The position numbers and the translations under genes were made by a program. This document shows positions 1 to 12,299 of a stretch of DNA of 64,000 bases, piece after piece. The number at the start of each line of letters is the position of its first letter. Positions within the stretch are counted from its first letter, which is position 1. The stretch comes from Planoprotostelium fungivorum (lineage: Eukaryota > Evosea > Variosea > Cavosteliida > Cavosteliaceae), in contig MDYQ01000419.1 in the NCBI GenBank assembly GCA_003024175.1, positions 62,001 through 126,000 on the forward strand, written 5' to 3'. The notes beneath the pieces are model-generated. The model ran no database searches, was not told the origin of the DNA, and saw only the letters and a program-made list of their open reading frames with translations.

Positions 1-466
1 GTTGGCGTATACATCTCGGGCGTAGGAGAGAGTCAGGTCATCGAATGGTTGGACGGAGTAAGCGCTGATGGCTTTTTCGACCATCGTGCAGTTATCAGCC
101 GTGAGGTAGATTTTCACCGTGGCCGATAAAGCCAAGTGAATCTGGATCATAAACAACCAGAGCCTGAGCCTTGTGTTCTCTCTCGTGATCATTCTGAGTC
201 CTCTTAGACTTCAGTGGAGTCTCACTCGTTGGTTGTATAGATCTCGATCGTCCGCGGTGATGCTCCTTCAACAAGTTATCTCTATATCTTTTTTCCAGAA
301 ATTTCCGATGACAGGGAGTTCGTCTGATGAACACAATTCCGTAGAATGTGGCAGGCATTACAGAGAGAGCCAGGACAACCAGAAGTATTAGAGAACAACA
401 CCAGATTCCTCTCTGGACAGGCAGCTCATCGCACGCATAGCATCTGGGTGAGTGATTGATTCCCAT
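1..466 (-). CDS. Unrecognised single-pass membrane protein, 3' end uncertain
   Basis: From an ATG at 466 the minus strand encodes about 120 residues with one hydrophobic segment near residues 21-48 (core CCSLILLVVLALSVM), a Cys-containing N terminus, and then a basic Arg/Lys-rich tail. The frame closes near 95. A different frame continues open to the left window edge (ATVKIYLTADNC and onwards), so either an intron near position 120 changes frame or a second gene begins there. One GT-AG choice closes the frame soon after and another leaves it open; I could not decide. No family recognised. The topology suggests a small anchored protein with a basic cytosolic tail. Confidence 0.35.
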
Positions 467-575
467 TCAATTGAAGTAATGGTGGCAGCAAAATACAATA
501 GGAATAGGAAGCAATAGTAAAGATGAAAAGAGTTCAGATAGCAAAGCGAGCGCACCTGCCACTGCCCGTGGCCTT

Positions 576-981
576 ATGGCGGCTGCAAGGTTAAAAGGTG
601 AACCCATTCAACTGAGAAGCACATGCAAAAAATGCGGAGGACGTGAGGAACACCGTCGCATCTTTCTTTTGATCATCTTTATCAGTGGGACACCTGACGT
701 TTCAATGTCGCAACACATTGGGGCTACCCAGTCTGGAGGAGATCGAAGAGAACGAACCTGAGCCCGTATACGGTGAGAGAGGATGAAGAGAGAGAGTGAC
801 AGAGACAGAGGGGAGGGGCAGGAGTGAAACGGATGAGAGGAAGAGGAAGAGGGAGAGATCGAGTTCCCCCCACGAGAAGAGTAAGAAGAGCAAGAGAGAG
901 AAGAAGGAGAAGAAACACAAGAAGGACAAGAAGAGTAAGAAAGACAAGAAGAGCAAGAAGGAGAAGAAGGAGAAGCGGTAG
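576..981 (+). CDS. SREK1IP1-like CCHC zinc-knuckle protein with Lys-rich tail
   Basis: The protein begins MAAARLKGEP. After removing two short introns (about 655-699 and 772-807) it reads CKKCGGLGHLTFQCRN, a CCHC zinc knuckle like that of SREK1IP1 (splicing regulatory protein 1-interacting protein). An acidic linker LPSLEEIEENEPEPVY follows, then an Arg/Ser/Lys-rich tail with repeated KKSKKDKK motifs, also typical of that family. Family members are nuclear and linked to pre-mRNA splicing; that role here is inferred. The stop lies only 13 bp from the stop of the convergent phenylalanyl-tRNA synthetase gene, so the 3' UTRs must overlap. Confidence 0.75.
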
Positions 982-994
982 ATAAAGTCTATGC

Positions 995-3535
995 TCACAG
1001 GAAGGCCTCCAAGTTGATCTCCAGAGCAGACACGGGATAGGCGATTCTGTATGCCGATAGAACCTGAAGATGTCACTCTCGTATGGATGTCTCCTCTCAC
1101 GTTGGGATGCAGGACACCCACGACACCGATCTTCTTTCCCTCGTACAGAACATCCGCTCGTTGTCCAGGGAAGAAACTTGTGTCTATCACATCATGTCGG
1201 CAAGTAGATGATACATGAGTATGGAGTGTATAGAATACATAAAGTAGAGATGGAGTAGAGATAGAGGTACAAGAAGAGATGTACCTTCAGATGGAGCGAG
1301 ACGGTAAGTCTTCTTGTGAGAAGCATCCGAGTCCTTCTTCCAGGTAGCCCCCATGTTGTTCATCACAGAGTCCAACAGACCGTGCAGGACATCGAATCGA
1401 GAGGTCTGTGCCACGTGAACGGCACACAAGTTCCTCTGATTCTTCGCACCCACGTCACTCTCTTCTGATTTCAGGAGGATATCAGAGATCTCAAACAAGT
1501 TGAGAGGGAGGGCCTGCTGTCGGTTGTTGTGGATGATCTTCAAGATACCGACCAAGAGAGACGTACGCCCCACTTGGAACTCGGCCGTCGCTGGGTTTGC
1601 GATGCCCACGGCGCTTCCATCGTCCACGCGGTTCAGAAACTTGAATGTCTCGTCGCGTGAGCACTGTCTTGTTCAGCTCTCTCTTCCTTTGGAGTAGAAG
1701 GGACTCACGAGAGAAAAGGTGAGGACTTCGGTGAAGCCAGAGAAGGCGACTTCTCTTCTGAGCTGGTCGGTCAATTTGTTGAGGGGTACCTAGTGGGTGA
1801 GAAGAGAAGAGGAGAGAAGAGAAATAAAAGAGGAGAGAAGAGAAATAAAAGAGGAGAGAAGAGAAATAAAAGAGGAGAGAAGAGAAATAAAAGAGGAGAG
1901 AAGAGAAATAAAAGAGGAGAGAAGAGAAATAAAAGAGGAGATAAAATACCTGAGCACCTTCCGTGTTAACGGAGGGGAGGGTGACTTTGATGTTGTTGTA
2001 ACCATAGGCAATAGCGACGTCTTCCATGATGTCGCAGGGGTGAAGGATGTCACTGCGGGTGATGGGAACAGTCACTTTCACCTGAAGAAATGAATGAGAT
2101 AACATCGTGGAATGATGATAGAGGAATGTGAATCTCAAAGACTCACAGACTTCTGATCGTTAGAGAGTTGAGAGGTGAGAGACATCTTGTCCAAGAGAGT
2201 GGCCACTTGATCAGCTGCCACTTCAGGGATTCCCACGCTCTTCTTGATGTATTCCACGTCAACGTCCACCTTTCTTCGTTAAGAATATCCTCAGAGGATG
2301 ATGTTCACCTCACGAACGGACAGGTTGGGTGTCAGACTCTTCTTTCCGTCTGGGTAGACGATTTCCACTTGTTCAACTCTGCGTTACGATGAGAAGGTCC
2401 ATAAGTCATTCCTATCGATCGTTATACAGAATGAAGATCTCACGTGTGTCCGTCCTTGCAGTACTCTGCAAACATGGAGATCATCATGTTGAGCACGATC
2501 TACGACTGTCAAGAGTGGAACAAGAGACCTACTTCACCTCAGCCTTGGTGAGGTCAGTGGCAGTGATCTCGATGAGGACGTTCTTGGTGTCCAGAGTGAT
2601 CTTGGAGTGGTTCGAGTTGATGATGGGGGGCAGAGACAAGACCCTCCTCTTCGTGTCGTATATCACGGGCCATACGGGTGATTTACGGATGAGATCCAAG
2701 TACTTGGACAGCTCCACCTTCTCTTTCTGCAATCCATCAATCGTCATGCCATGTTGGCCTCCCACCTCGATCCAAGAGAAGACACCGGGTCCATCCATGA
2801 CCTCTGTCTTGTTGAGAGGAGCGAACTGGATGTCAGTGGGAGCCAGGGCTTCGTAGGTGAAGGGGCCTTCCACCGTGTCTAAATCGTGTGTGCCGATGGA
2901 GACGATGGATCTCTGTCTATTACGGGTGATCAGAGCCGGCTCGATCACCACCTGCTCACCTGCAGATGTTCTGGTGCAATTTCTCTTGGAGCTTGATGAA
3001 GGACTTGTAGTTCTTGGCATCAAAAGTGAAGTCTCTAAGGATGGCTGCGACTACGATGGGTCTGATCTTGGCCGTCTCAGGTTTGACGATGACCTGGTGG
3101 TGTACACCGTTGGCAGGTGCTACGCTTCGAAAGATGGGAGCTTTCTCTTTTCCCAAAAAGATACGAAGTGAGCGGGAGATTCCCTCCAAACAGAGAAGAT
3201 CGTAACTGTGATGTGTCAGAAGATCAGAATTGACCTTCATGCACTGACCGATTGGCTGGAATATCGATCTTGTAGATGATGTCATCAGAAGCGTTTGCAG
3301 CGGCCTCTCCAGTCTCTTTTTCTTGCATGGCCTTCTCGGAGGTCTATTCGATCGTCATCCATTCGTAGTTCACACGAGATAGGCTACTTACCACATCGTC
3401 TAACTCGATTCCAAACTGGAAACAGAGGAGATTGAACTTGTCATCGGCCTCTTCAGATGGAACACCTGGCTTTGTGTTGAAATTCTCGCCAAGGCTCTCG
3501 AATAAATCGTCTCTCTTAACCTCTACGGTAGGCAT
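995..3535 (-). CDS. FARSB: Phenylalanine--tRNA ligase beta subunit, cytosolic
   Basis: This is the beta subunit of the alpha2-beta2 enzyme that charges tRNA-Phe in the cytosol. The start [15 protein letters not shown] matches eukaryotic beta subunits, followed by FGIELDDVV. Further conserved blocks in order are [18 protein letters not shown], the B3/B4 editing region around [18 protein letters not shown], the B5 region with [17 protein letters not shown], then [18 protein letters not shown] and [15 protein letters not shown]. The last exon ends [12 protein letters not shown], the family C terminus, after a 37-nt intron at about 1046-1082. Length is close to the usual 590 residues. One intron (about 1790-1948) is swollen by a 21-bp tandem repeat; the others are about 35-60 nt. 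Confidence 0.93.
1797..1945. repeat. 21-bp tandem repeat inside a FARSB intron
   Basis: About seven head-to-tail copies of a purine-rich unit (gaggagagaagagaaataaa, 21 bp) lie within one intron of the synthetase gene. On the gene's sense strand the array is pyrimidine-rich, like an extended polypyrimidine tract upstream of the acceptor. Frames read through it only give artificial repeats and are not genes. Confidence 0.9.
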
Positions 3536-4054
3536 GTCTTCCTATCTGATCAGATCTCTCTGATGGTGATCAGACCATGCCAAGTTGTAGAGACCGAAAA
3601 AAAGGCTCCGGTTTTATTGTGAAAGTGATACCCTCAAGAAGCATACCTGACTTGGATGCATACTTCTCGACCTCATGGCAGAATGGTCATCCTTTAGAGA
3701 AGAGGATCAAGAAAGGATGCTTCTTTCTCTTCTCTCGCTAAAGAAGCTTCCTGTTCACCGATCACCCACACTCATTCAGTACCACTCTTCGGACTTAATT
3801 TTCTTGTTTACATCTTTGGTCGACTGACCAACTCGGACAATACACTTGAAATATCTCAAATTCTTGGTGGCTCGTCACTGACATAGAGTGAGGTATTTGT
3901 AGACCTCCCATTGAAATATGGCGAAAGAACACTACGGAGATATCTGCTTAACCCTACTTCACAACCGTATCGATGGAAGATAGACATTCATGATGTAACA
4001 CCCGCTGATGATGAGTCGAATCGATGAATACGAGAGATTTCATGGTGTCGCATT
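3536..4054. other. Intergenic stretch, no gene seen
   Basis: About 520 bp between the FARSB start and the stop of the next minus-strand gene. No open frame with coding character, no RNA gene and no repeat was recognised. It probably holds the FARSB promoter, but I see no distinct motif. Confidence 0.5.
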
Positions 4055-4745
4055 TTACTTCTTTTGACCTTGTAATTTCTTCGACTTGGATGGAACCTTC
4101 TTCCCACTCTTACCCTTGACCTTCTCTCCACTCTCTGCCGCTGCCTTAGCGAGTGCCTTCTCTCGTTTCCTATCTTCTTTCTTCTTCTTCTCGGCCAGCT
4201 CCAACTCTTTAAAGTCCTCCATCGCTTCTGAGTCTAGTCCAGGGTCAGATGAACCGACATGTGACCATGCACACCTACTGCTTGAGCTGCTAAATTGAGT
4301 GGGGTGAAACCTTCCACTTGAGAGATGTTTTCGACTCCTTCGAATCTCTTGGCATATTCAGCATTCGCTTCCTCTATTTGCTTTACAACATCCTGGGTCG
4401 ATGAGATCATATCGGAGTAGATAAACGTGTCTAAGGGTATTGACTCACCTCTTGGTAGAAGTCTTTCAAGAAATACCACTTCGAATCTGGAAGGGGTCTG
4501 AAGTAGTAGGTGAACCGTCTGGCCATGGGCAGGATATCATCTCTTTTGGTCCTGACTCCACGCTTGTATCGACTTCCGATGAGTCGCTCCAGAGTGTTTG
4601 TTGTATGGAAACATGAGGAAGGAGCGTGATTCGGAGAGATCGTTGTCAGATGCTGTGTAGTGCTTCGTGTGGATCCCAGATTGCCTTGACGGCACCCCTT
4701 GAAGAGCTGATTCATCTCTCGATCTGATGTGATCACCCTCAGCAC
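4055..4745 (-). CDS. Unrecognised multi-exon gene with basic C terminus
   Basis: Several open blocks join through short introns. They are a block containing DNDLSESRSFLMFPYNKHSG, then FTYYFRPLPDSKWYFLKDFY, then DVVKQIEEANAEYAKRFEG, and finally EAMEDFKELELAEKKKKED with a Lys-rich tail ending KKLQGQKK. The last two blocks join when an intron ending tggactag (near 4250) is removed. The C terminus looks like a charged helix. I did not recognise the family and the N-terminal exon is uncertain. The gene starts head-to-head with the next plus-strand gene, about 70 bp away. Confidence 0.5.
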
Positions 4746-4815
4746 AATTGGTTGTAGACGAAGCTCATTCGAAAATATCGAATTTTATTTCTCCCTACCA
4801 GACATCAGAGGTCCA

Positions 4816-5921
4816 ATGGCGGACGACTCTAGCTTCGAAATCAAAAATCGGAAGCGAAATCTGGAGATGCTGGTCGAAAAGAGAACGAACACACTCGATT
4901 ACTTGAAACGTCTCTACAGCGGAGAACAAAATCTGCACTACCTCAACATCGTTCGAGTTCAACCTCAACAAGTAATACAAGCAATCAAGCCTGCCACTCT
5001 TCAGAAACGGTATACAATTTATGACACTGCCCCGATCTAACATCGGCAGCGCTATGGCTTGGTGCATTCTAGGTTACAGTCTCGCTTCAACATTAAAGAT
5101 TGAGAACACGCCAACATATGGTGAAATCTCACATCAGTTCCTCCTAACCATCCACAGTCAAGACTTTGATTCAACTGATGGAGGAATACGATTATTTATT
5201 GGATCACGATATGTCTTCGTTCGGTCCCAATGTGAGTCGGTCATTCAGTCCATCATTGTTCATCGACATTAAACCTGACCAGTTTAAATCGAGAGAGGTC
5301 AGCGTCAATCTAGACCGAGAGGATGTCGAAGAATTTAAACCCAAGATCCACAAAGTTGGCAACACCGTTTATTTCGAATTCCTGCAGATCTTCAACATTG
5401 TGAGTTCGGATGATGAACGACGCATGACATTATCTAGCCCTGTGATTTGGACTATTTAGAGATCATCTTTGCACTGTCTGACGTGCTCAAGCTGGTTTTT
5501 GGAAAATTGGACGTGGACAAAGTCAACCGACTGCATTACGAATTGATCCTTCGTTTCGATTCCAGAATGAAGGTGATCTTCATTTCTATCATCCAACTTT
5601 CTACATGTCATGGTCTATGATGCTGATGTGTATAGCACCACTTCTACTCTGTGCTTGAGAAGGAGATGTACGAGATTGGAAAGAAGACTGTCGCTGAGCA
5701 GACGGCTGACGTAAATACCCTCTTCAAGACTTGGCTTGTTGTAAAATAGACTCAATTCCCTTCTGTATTGAATGTCAATGGTGTGTGCGGTGCGAAGGGA
5801 GCATCCTCTTCTAAAGGTTATCTCCATCTTTCTGCCTCTTCTCATAAGTGGATATCGCCACTCGTCTTGAGTGGCGTTAATGTGACCATGGTTCCATACA
5901 ATCGAAACGGAATCATTCCTG
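4816..5921 (+). CDS. Unrecognised helical protein, multi-exon
   Basis: Start MADDSSFEIKNRKRN. Exons read cleanly through 35-60 nt GT-AG introns: TLKIENTPTY joins to VKTLIQLMEEYDYLLDHDM, then FKSREVSVNLDREDVEEF and KVGNTVYFEFLQIFNI, then PCDLDYLEIIFALSDVL, then HHFYSVLEKEMYEIGKK. If an intron from 5711 ending aaaatag is removed, the frame continues TQFPSVLNVNGVCGAKG and on to NRNGIIP near 5921; if not, it stops at 5749. The open frame extends to 6124 but would then overlap the convergent glycosyltransferase, so the true 3' end is unclear. It appears helical and soluble, with no recognised domain. Confidence 0.55.
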
Positions 5922-5982
5922 TGAGTTTATTTCAAAACGTTGTCTTCCCTGTGCTTGCCATTTGTTGGCATTTCTACTTCAT

Positions 5983-7357
5983 TCATGTCATTGGAATCCA
6001 CCTACGAGAGTCACTACAGATCCACCAGCGAAGCTTCTCACATTTGATAGCCTCTGCCTCGCTGGCCTGCCATTTAGATTCCACATTCCGCACTCTCCAC
6101 GCTATCGCCTCCACCACTGGATGAATATATTTGTGGTAGTAATACCACCTCCGATGGTAAGCCACCTTCACTTTGGGGTTGATATAGATTCTAGACAGAT
6201 TGTACCGCTCTGCGAAATCTACTCCGATGTAGAAGCACTCTGATTGATAGCAATCACTTTCATTTCTTCTTGAGCGGAACCGCAGGCCATCCAGAATAGG
6301 CTGGGCATCAAATACAACAGCGCCATTCCAGCATGTCTTGACCCTAAAAGGAGTCCCGCTGAGAGGTGTTAATTCAGAGCAAGGCAATAATAGACGAAAA
6401 AGATGAAGATGGACCGATGGAGCGGCCAATGAAGCAGATGAGACTACGGAAACAGAGGATTCAACGACTAGATTAGACAGGAAGATGTTTCACCTGTGTA
6501 GGAGTTGCTGAGAGGGTTGATGTCGCACGTGGGGATAAAATGCATCAAAGTCCTCTCCCGTGATGTCTCGAGTGACCCAGAGGTCATAGAAATAGAAATA
6601 GTAGTCGAGCCCGCAGGCAAAATCGAATCGGCCTGAGAGGATGAGCGTGAAGCTGGTGCGATCGAACAACAAACCTCCCTTTGTGTCCAGCAGTTGTAGG
6701 ATGTCTTCGGTTTTGTAGTAGATATCGTTCATGAACACCACCTTTGTCTCTCCGTCACGTTGTCTCCACTTTCTCTCAGTCTCGCCTTTAATACATTAGA
6801 TGGGATGAAGAGATGAAGGAACGCACCATCCGTGGAATGATTGGTCAGAGGTTCTAGCACCTTGTTCCTCACTCTTGCCAGATGTTCGATTCTGTCCGTA
6901 GTGTTTGTTCTAGCCTGACCTGCAACAGAAACGATGCGGTGGGCGACGCCGAGCCGTTCGGCCAGATCTTGAAACTGTTTTAGATGATAGGGTGTCTCAT
7001 CTTCACTGTGGCACGGTTAGTTTCTCGGTGTCAGAGCGCGTCACCTGTCATTCTCGTAGATGGACAGGAACACTCGATCAGTACCGATGATCCTCACAAG
7101 CCTTTCCCATTGGACCATGTAGTGAGGAAACAGGGCTTCACTGTTGTAAAAATTGATGGCAATGAAGTAACTGACATTTGTATCGGCCAGAAAGGTATAA
7201 TTCTCGTTCATGAACGTCTTGGAGGATGACAGAAAGAAGATAGTCCAGATCACAAGTAAGCAGATCGCCTTGTTGTTTCCACACTTGTATGGATTCTGTT
7301 GGAAGATCCTCCTCCTGACACAGATCAGAAGATGAGGCGTGATGAGCGTCACCTCAT
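5983..7357 (-). CDS. GT69 family (CMT1/CAP59-like) mannosyltransferase
   Basis: Type II membrane protein. The start ATG at 7355-7357 is followed by a short exon and an intron of about 38 nt, giving MRRRIFQQNPYKCG, then a signal anchor ICLLVIWTIFFLSS. The luminal part has the family's hallmark blocks: YFIAINFYNSEALFPHY, WERLVRIIGTDRVFLSIYEN, MNDIYYKTEDILQLL, FACGLDYYFYFYDLWVTRDI, CWNGAVVFDAQPIL and IYINPKVKVAYHRRW. These match cryptococcal alpha-1,3-mannosyltransferase CMT1 and capsule protein CAP59 (Golgi enzymes). The likely role is mannosylation of surface or wall glycans in the Golgi. The last about 25 residues may be mis-modelled because the frame runs into the neighbouring gene's 3' region. 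Confidence 0.85.
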
Positions 7358-7839
7358 CTAAACTAAATATTCAATGGATATCACTGAACAGCAGGGAGTC
7401 TGCTTAACATGGTGTACAATGAAAACGTGCTCCTTTCATGGAATGAACAGATTCCTGACGAAACGAAGCCAAAGATCATGAAAAGGGTGCGATTCGCGAT
7501 CTGAAGCTAAACTTTGTTCACAATGCCATACAAGTGATCTAAACTTCGTGAGCCTCGTCGAGAGAGTCTTTCAAGGCTCACAATTGAGTAAGATCTCTCG
7601 GTAACTTCTTTGTTGATTGGACTGTTCATCATCAATTCAGCTCCAAATTGACAGGGAAGATGCCAGGAGTTATTGGAGGTGGTACTAGACTATAATCCAA
7701 TCGTGAATACTCTCCTTTGTAGGAGGTGTTCACTGGTGTTTGCCTGTCGGTGTTCTGGTCCACCATTGACGTCATCGAAAAATAAAACCGATAATTTCAC
7801 ATCATCAAAACACAACATCATTCAAGCAGAACGTAGAAA
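7358..7839. other. Intergenic stretch, probable divergent promoter
   Basis: About 480 bp between two divergent gene starts. No coding frame, repeat or RNA gene was recognised. It is AT-richer than the flanking exons, as expected for a shared promoter region. Confidence 0.45.
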
Positions 7840-8496
7840 ATGCCTTCTCAACAATCCAAGTGGGTTAGTATGTATCATAGAAGATCTTTCATTTCATCAA
7901 GTTTACATCTTCAGAATACGGAGGAGATGCCCCAGGCTACAAGTGGTGGCAAACTGAGACGGAAGTGACCTTCACTGTCCCCGTTGGTGCTGTGAAAGGC
8001 AGGGACATTGCTTACAATCTGAAACCAGGCCATCTTCAAGTCGGAGTCAAAGGACAACCTTTGATCGTCGATGTGTGTATTCCATACCTTGTTCCCTCTT
8101 CTCATCCATACAGGGAGAGCTCTTTGCATCCGTGCTACCAGACGGTAGCTCTTGGATCTTAGGTGAGTTGCACAGAGAGTATAGAGGTATAATAATGACG
8201 TATAGATAATGGCAACGTGGAGATCACTCTCGAGAAGAGCACCAGCGGACCAACTTGGTGGGCTTCTGCCATCAAGGGACATCCAAAGATCGACGTGGAG
8301 CGCATCGAGGCCAGCAAGCATCTCGACGACTCCCTATTGCAAAAATTAGCTGTAAGTCAAAGTCATCGTCGATCAATCACTGAGCTACGCGCAGGAGAGA
8401 GACGAGGAGAAATTGAGAGAGAAGGCAGCCGCTGAGAAGGCAGCAGCAGAGGGAAAGACGGATGCTGCCGGCACAGAAGCGAAGACAGAGGCCTGA
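7840..8496 (+). CDS. CS-domain (p23/NudC-like) co-chaperone
   Basis: The first exon MPSQQSKWV is spliced at a canonical gtatgt donor to KYGGDAPGYKWWQTE. The CS fold follows: EVTFTVPVGAVKGRDI, GHLQVGVKGQPLIVD, GELFASVLPDGSSWIL, NGNVEITLEKSTSGPTWW. A NudC-type C-terminal part IEASKHLDDSLLQKL and an Ala/Glu/Lys-rich tail end the protein at 8496. NudC-family CS proteins act as HSP90-linked co-chaperones and in dynein regulation; the precise subfamily is not settled. Removal of short introns around 8075-8115 and 8162-8210 keeps the frame. Confidence 0.85.
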
Positions 8497-8591
8497 GATC
8501 TTGAAGTAAAGTTTCCTCTTCTTCACTCTTGCCTTTGTTAAAAACTTGATCTACAATCCAATCGCAAATTTCAAACTTTTGTTTCGCGCCT

Positions 8592-11500
8592 ATGAGCCGA
8601 TCACATGTCGATGATTTCTTCGATCTGACGGAAGATGCAAGCAAACCCAGCACAGAGTTCAAACGTTTGACCCCTGTGACAACGACGCAATGCATCAAGT
8701 CTATCTATGGGATCGAGGTTTCCTTTCCTTTCACTCCCTACACGAGTCAATGTGCAGTGATGTCACGTGTATTAGAGGCCATGTCAAATTCAAAGAATGC
8801 ACTCTTAGAGAGTGAGTTTTCTTCATCCTCGTGTACAGCACTCACCTGCACACAGGCCCAACAGGAACAGGTACAACCCATTCACAGGATGGAAATTGAT
8901 TCGATACAGGTAAGACTCTCTCGTTATTGTGTTCCACGCTCGCCTGGCAGAGTATCGAGAAGAAGCAGGTTCAGAGTGAGTCTGATCTTTGTACCACGCC
9001 CAACCTTTGCCAGCTCTCAGAGCCGAGCGAGCTGCCTCATCGAAAAACAAAAAGTCAGAGAAGGAGAGGGAGCAGAAAGAAGGAGAGACAGGAATAACTG
9101 CTGCAGTGCAGAAGAGTCCCAAAGGATTGCTCACAGCGAAGAGCTACAGTGGGAACAAGGTCATCAACCTCGATGAGAAGAAAGTGAAGATTCCATCCAG
9201 CAAGATCTCACCCACAGGATCTCGATCGAGGTAAGGAGATCAGAAGAAGAAGACTCATCATCGAAGGATCATCATCCAACTGGAAGACGATGACGATGAC
9301 TTCCAGCCCATGAAGAAGAGAGTCGTTGAAACGGAAGCAGAGCACGAGGAAGAGAAGAAAGTAGATGAAGAACGACCGAGAGAGCAGGAAGAGAAGGAGA
9401 AGGAGGAGATGAGACATCCGTTGATCTTCTATTGCAGTCGAACGCACTCTCAGATTGCTCAAGTGGTCAGGTGAGTCACTCGGGGTAGAGATGCACGTGT
9501 ACACGCTCAACATCCACAGAGAGTTAAAGAAGACGATTTATAAGCCAAGGATGTCCGTGTTAGGCAGTCGAGATCATTACTGCATCCATCCCAGAGTCTC
9601 AAAGAGTGGAAAATCGAAATCGAGCGAATGGTGAGAACAGTGAGATGTCTCGTGAAATGAACGTCTGTGCAGTAGAAAGATCTCCAAACCACTGAGAGAG
9701 GGCTGTCTGTGGAAGAACAACGTGAAGAACATTGCAAATAGTGACGTGTTCGATTTGGGTCAGAGGTTGAATGTGTGGGACATAGAGGATCTGGTTCAAT
9801 TCGGTAGAGATGTCAACGGTGAGTATATCGATGGAGAAGGGAGAGTGATGATAAGAAAGGATGTCCTTATTACGCCTCACAAGCCCTGGTGGCTAAATCA
9901 GACATCGTGTTCGCTCCCTACAATTACCTGCTGGACATATCGATCAGAGAATCCATGCAGATGCATAATCTCATGCACAATTCCATCATCATCTTGGATG
10001 AAGCGCAGTGTGTGACATTCGTGAAGATGAGAAGATTGATGTAGAGCAGTAATATAGAGGACATATCTAGATCGAGTGCCAGTTTGGAGATGGTGATGAA
10101 TGATGTAGAGGGTGAGAGGGTGAAGAGAAGATGGGTTGATCGTTCACCAGAATTGGCGCGTCAGACATCGGCCATCGTTCGTATGCACTCCCAAAACTCA
10201 TTCTCAGCTGCTCTGAAGGTCTGACCAGATCGATCGATGTGTGATTGATTTCTATTCAGATCATCGATGAATTTCTAGAATATACCAGATGTTTCTTGAA
10301 CGATTTGAAACCCAGCAATTTCGAAGAGTATTCATCAGTGTGAGCATGATTCGTTATAATCGACCTCGCTTCATCAAAATCTCAAAATAGCTTTCACATT
10401 TGAACTGATAAATTACAGTCGACCTTGTGCAGAGATGGTACAGAGGATGACGAAGGCAGGCATGACGCACATGAACTGTAAATCGATTCGCATGGACATC
10501 CGACATTGGCTCGGTCTGAATTCAGATGACGAACAGAGTATCACAGAGTCATTCTCCATGGACACCCTATTAGAGAGTAAGAATCAGTCCTCGTTCTCCT
10601 CACTCAATGCGCTCAGACTTATTCTACATCTTCGAATACATCAGCGTGGACGATTACAAGTATGCACCAGATTATCGGGTGGCTGTGCAGAAGGTACCGA
10701 GATATGTGGAAGGCAGGAAAGAATGGATCATCAAGATAGGCCTTTGGTGTATGAACCCAAGCGTAGCCATTCGGCCTCTGGCAGAAAGTGTGAGTGTTAT
10801 GAAAACAGAGTCAACAATATATAGGATAATCTTCTTTCACATCGAGTCATAGAAATACGCGGATCGAAATGAAAATGTAAACGATGAAACAGTGCAAGAG
10901 CATCATACTGACATCGGGAACGTTATCTCCCATGCAATCCTTTGCCAATGAATTATCAATCGATTTTCCCATCACATTAGAGGCATCACACAGTGTCAAT
11001 ATGGATAAGCAGGTGTGTACATCCTATCGATATTCACTTCTCATGCATCTACGAGAGAATGTCGACATTATCTCAGGTATGGATCGGTGCTTTCAAACAG
11101 CACAAGGGGAGAGCACTCAACAGCTCCTTCAAGAACTCTGATGCATTCCAATATCAAGATGCCGTTGGAGAGTCCATCATCGAAGCCAGCAGGTGAGAGA
11201 GACTCATCACCATGATTGAAGGATGCAGAGTGATTCCTCACGGAGTCTTATGTTTCTTTCCATCTTACGGTCTGATGAACAAACTAATCCAACGTTGGAA
11301 GAGCACAGAGGCGTGGGGCAGGTTAACGAGCGTGAAGCACATCATGACAGGTGAAGAGATGTGAGAACGAGATTGAGAGTTTTCAGAACCACAGAACCCA
11401 CAAGAAGGGGAGTTCAACGGATTGATGAGAGAATACGATCGAAAGATCAGAGAGAGTCGAGAGACAACGTCATCTAAGAAGAAGGGTGTCATCATGCTGG

Positions 11501-12152
11501 CAGTGTGTCGAGGGAAGGTGAATTGGATATCCACTTGTTGAATGATGAATCATCAGGTGAGCGAAGGGATAGACTTCACCGACGATCAAGCGAGAGGTGA
11601 GAATTGAACGTCTATCAGAGATCAACAAAGGAAGGTGTCATCATGGTTGGTATTCCCTTTCCTCTAGTGAGAGATCCGAAAGTGATGCAGAAGAAGGAAT
11701 ACAACGACCAGATGCATAAGAAGGGAAAGAGACAGAACGGAAACGAGTGAGCGAGGTGAACCGAAGGGAAGCTGAAATGGACAGTTGGTACACGCAACAA
11801 GCTTTTCGTGCGGTGAACCAAGGTGATGACGATAAGATGAGAAGACGAACTCATGATGAGCAGCTTTGGGTAGATGTCTCAGGCATCACAAAGATTATGG
11901 AGCGATCTTGTGTGAGTAGTTGATCGAATTGAGAGTGTGTGACAATGATGATAACAAGAGTCAGTGCTCGATGAGAGGTACCAAGAGAAAGAGAATATTG
12001 CAAAGATGTCACGGTGGCTCAGAGGTTGGTCTATAGGAGTTAAAAAGTAACGGAGTATAGGTTCGATCAAGACATATGACAGCGTGGGTGGTGTCGGACA
12101 TTCAATGCAGACATTCTTTGAGGGAGCAAGAGGGAAGGACAATAAAGTGTAG
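8592..12152 (+). CDS. BRIP1: FANCJ/BRIP1-type XPD-family DNA helicase
   Basis: An SF2 iron-sulfur helicase. Start [15 protein letters not shown]; the Q-like block [15 protein letters not shown] leads to the Walker A motif, which is split over introns and reads [19 protein letters not shown] when spliced. Then come a charged insert ([14 protein letters not shown]), [16 protein letters not shown] (motif Ia), a Cys-bearing Fe-S region (HYCIHP, GCLWKN, CPYY), FAPYNYLLD, and the DEAH box read across an intron as [15 protein letters not shown]. The C-terminal half has [44 protein letters not shown] and [14 protein letters not shown]. The DEAHNIED context favours FANCJ over RTEL1 or DDX11. Family role: unwinding G-quadruplexes and crosslink repair. 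It has many introns and ends at a TAG near 12150. Confidence 0.87.
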
Positions 12153-12299
12153 CTAACGACGATGAGAGGATGAAGGCCTTTCAAGCGGTCAGTCTGTGAT
12201 CGTATTATGGAAACAGCGCTTTTCTGAAGAAAATTGCTTCACAAATTTCTGCCGCTCGCGAACACATCGAGCATTGATGGATGGCTGAAGAGAACAGGT

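Noticed and set aside
1491-2138. A minus-strand frame running through the 21-bp repeat
   Set aside because: FARSB similarity stops at a GT donor before the repeat and resumes after an AG, so the repeat is intronic.
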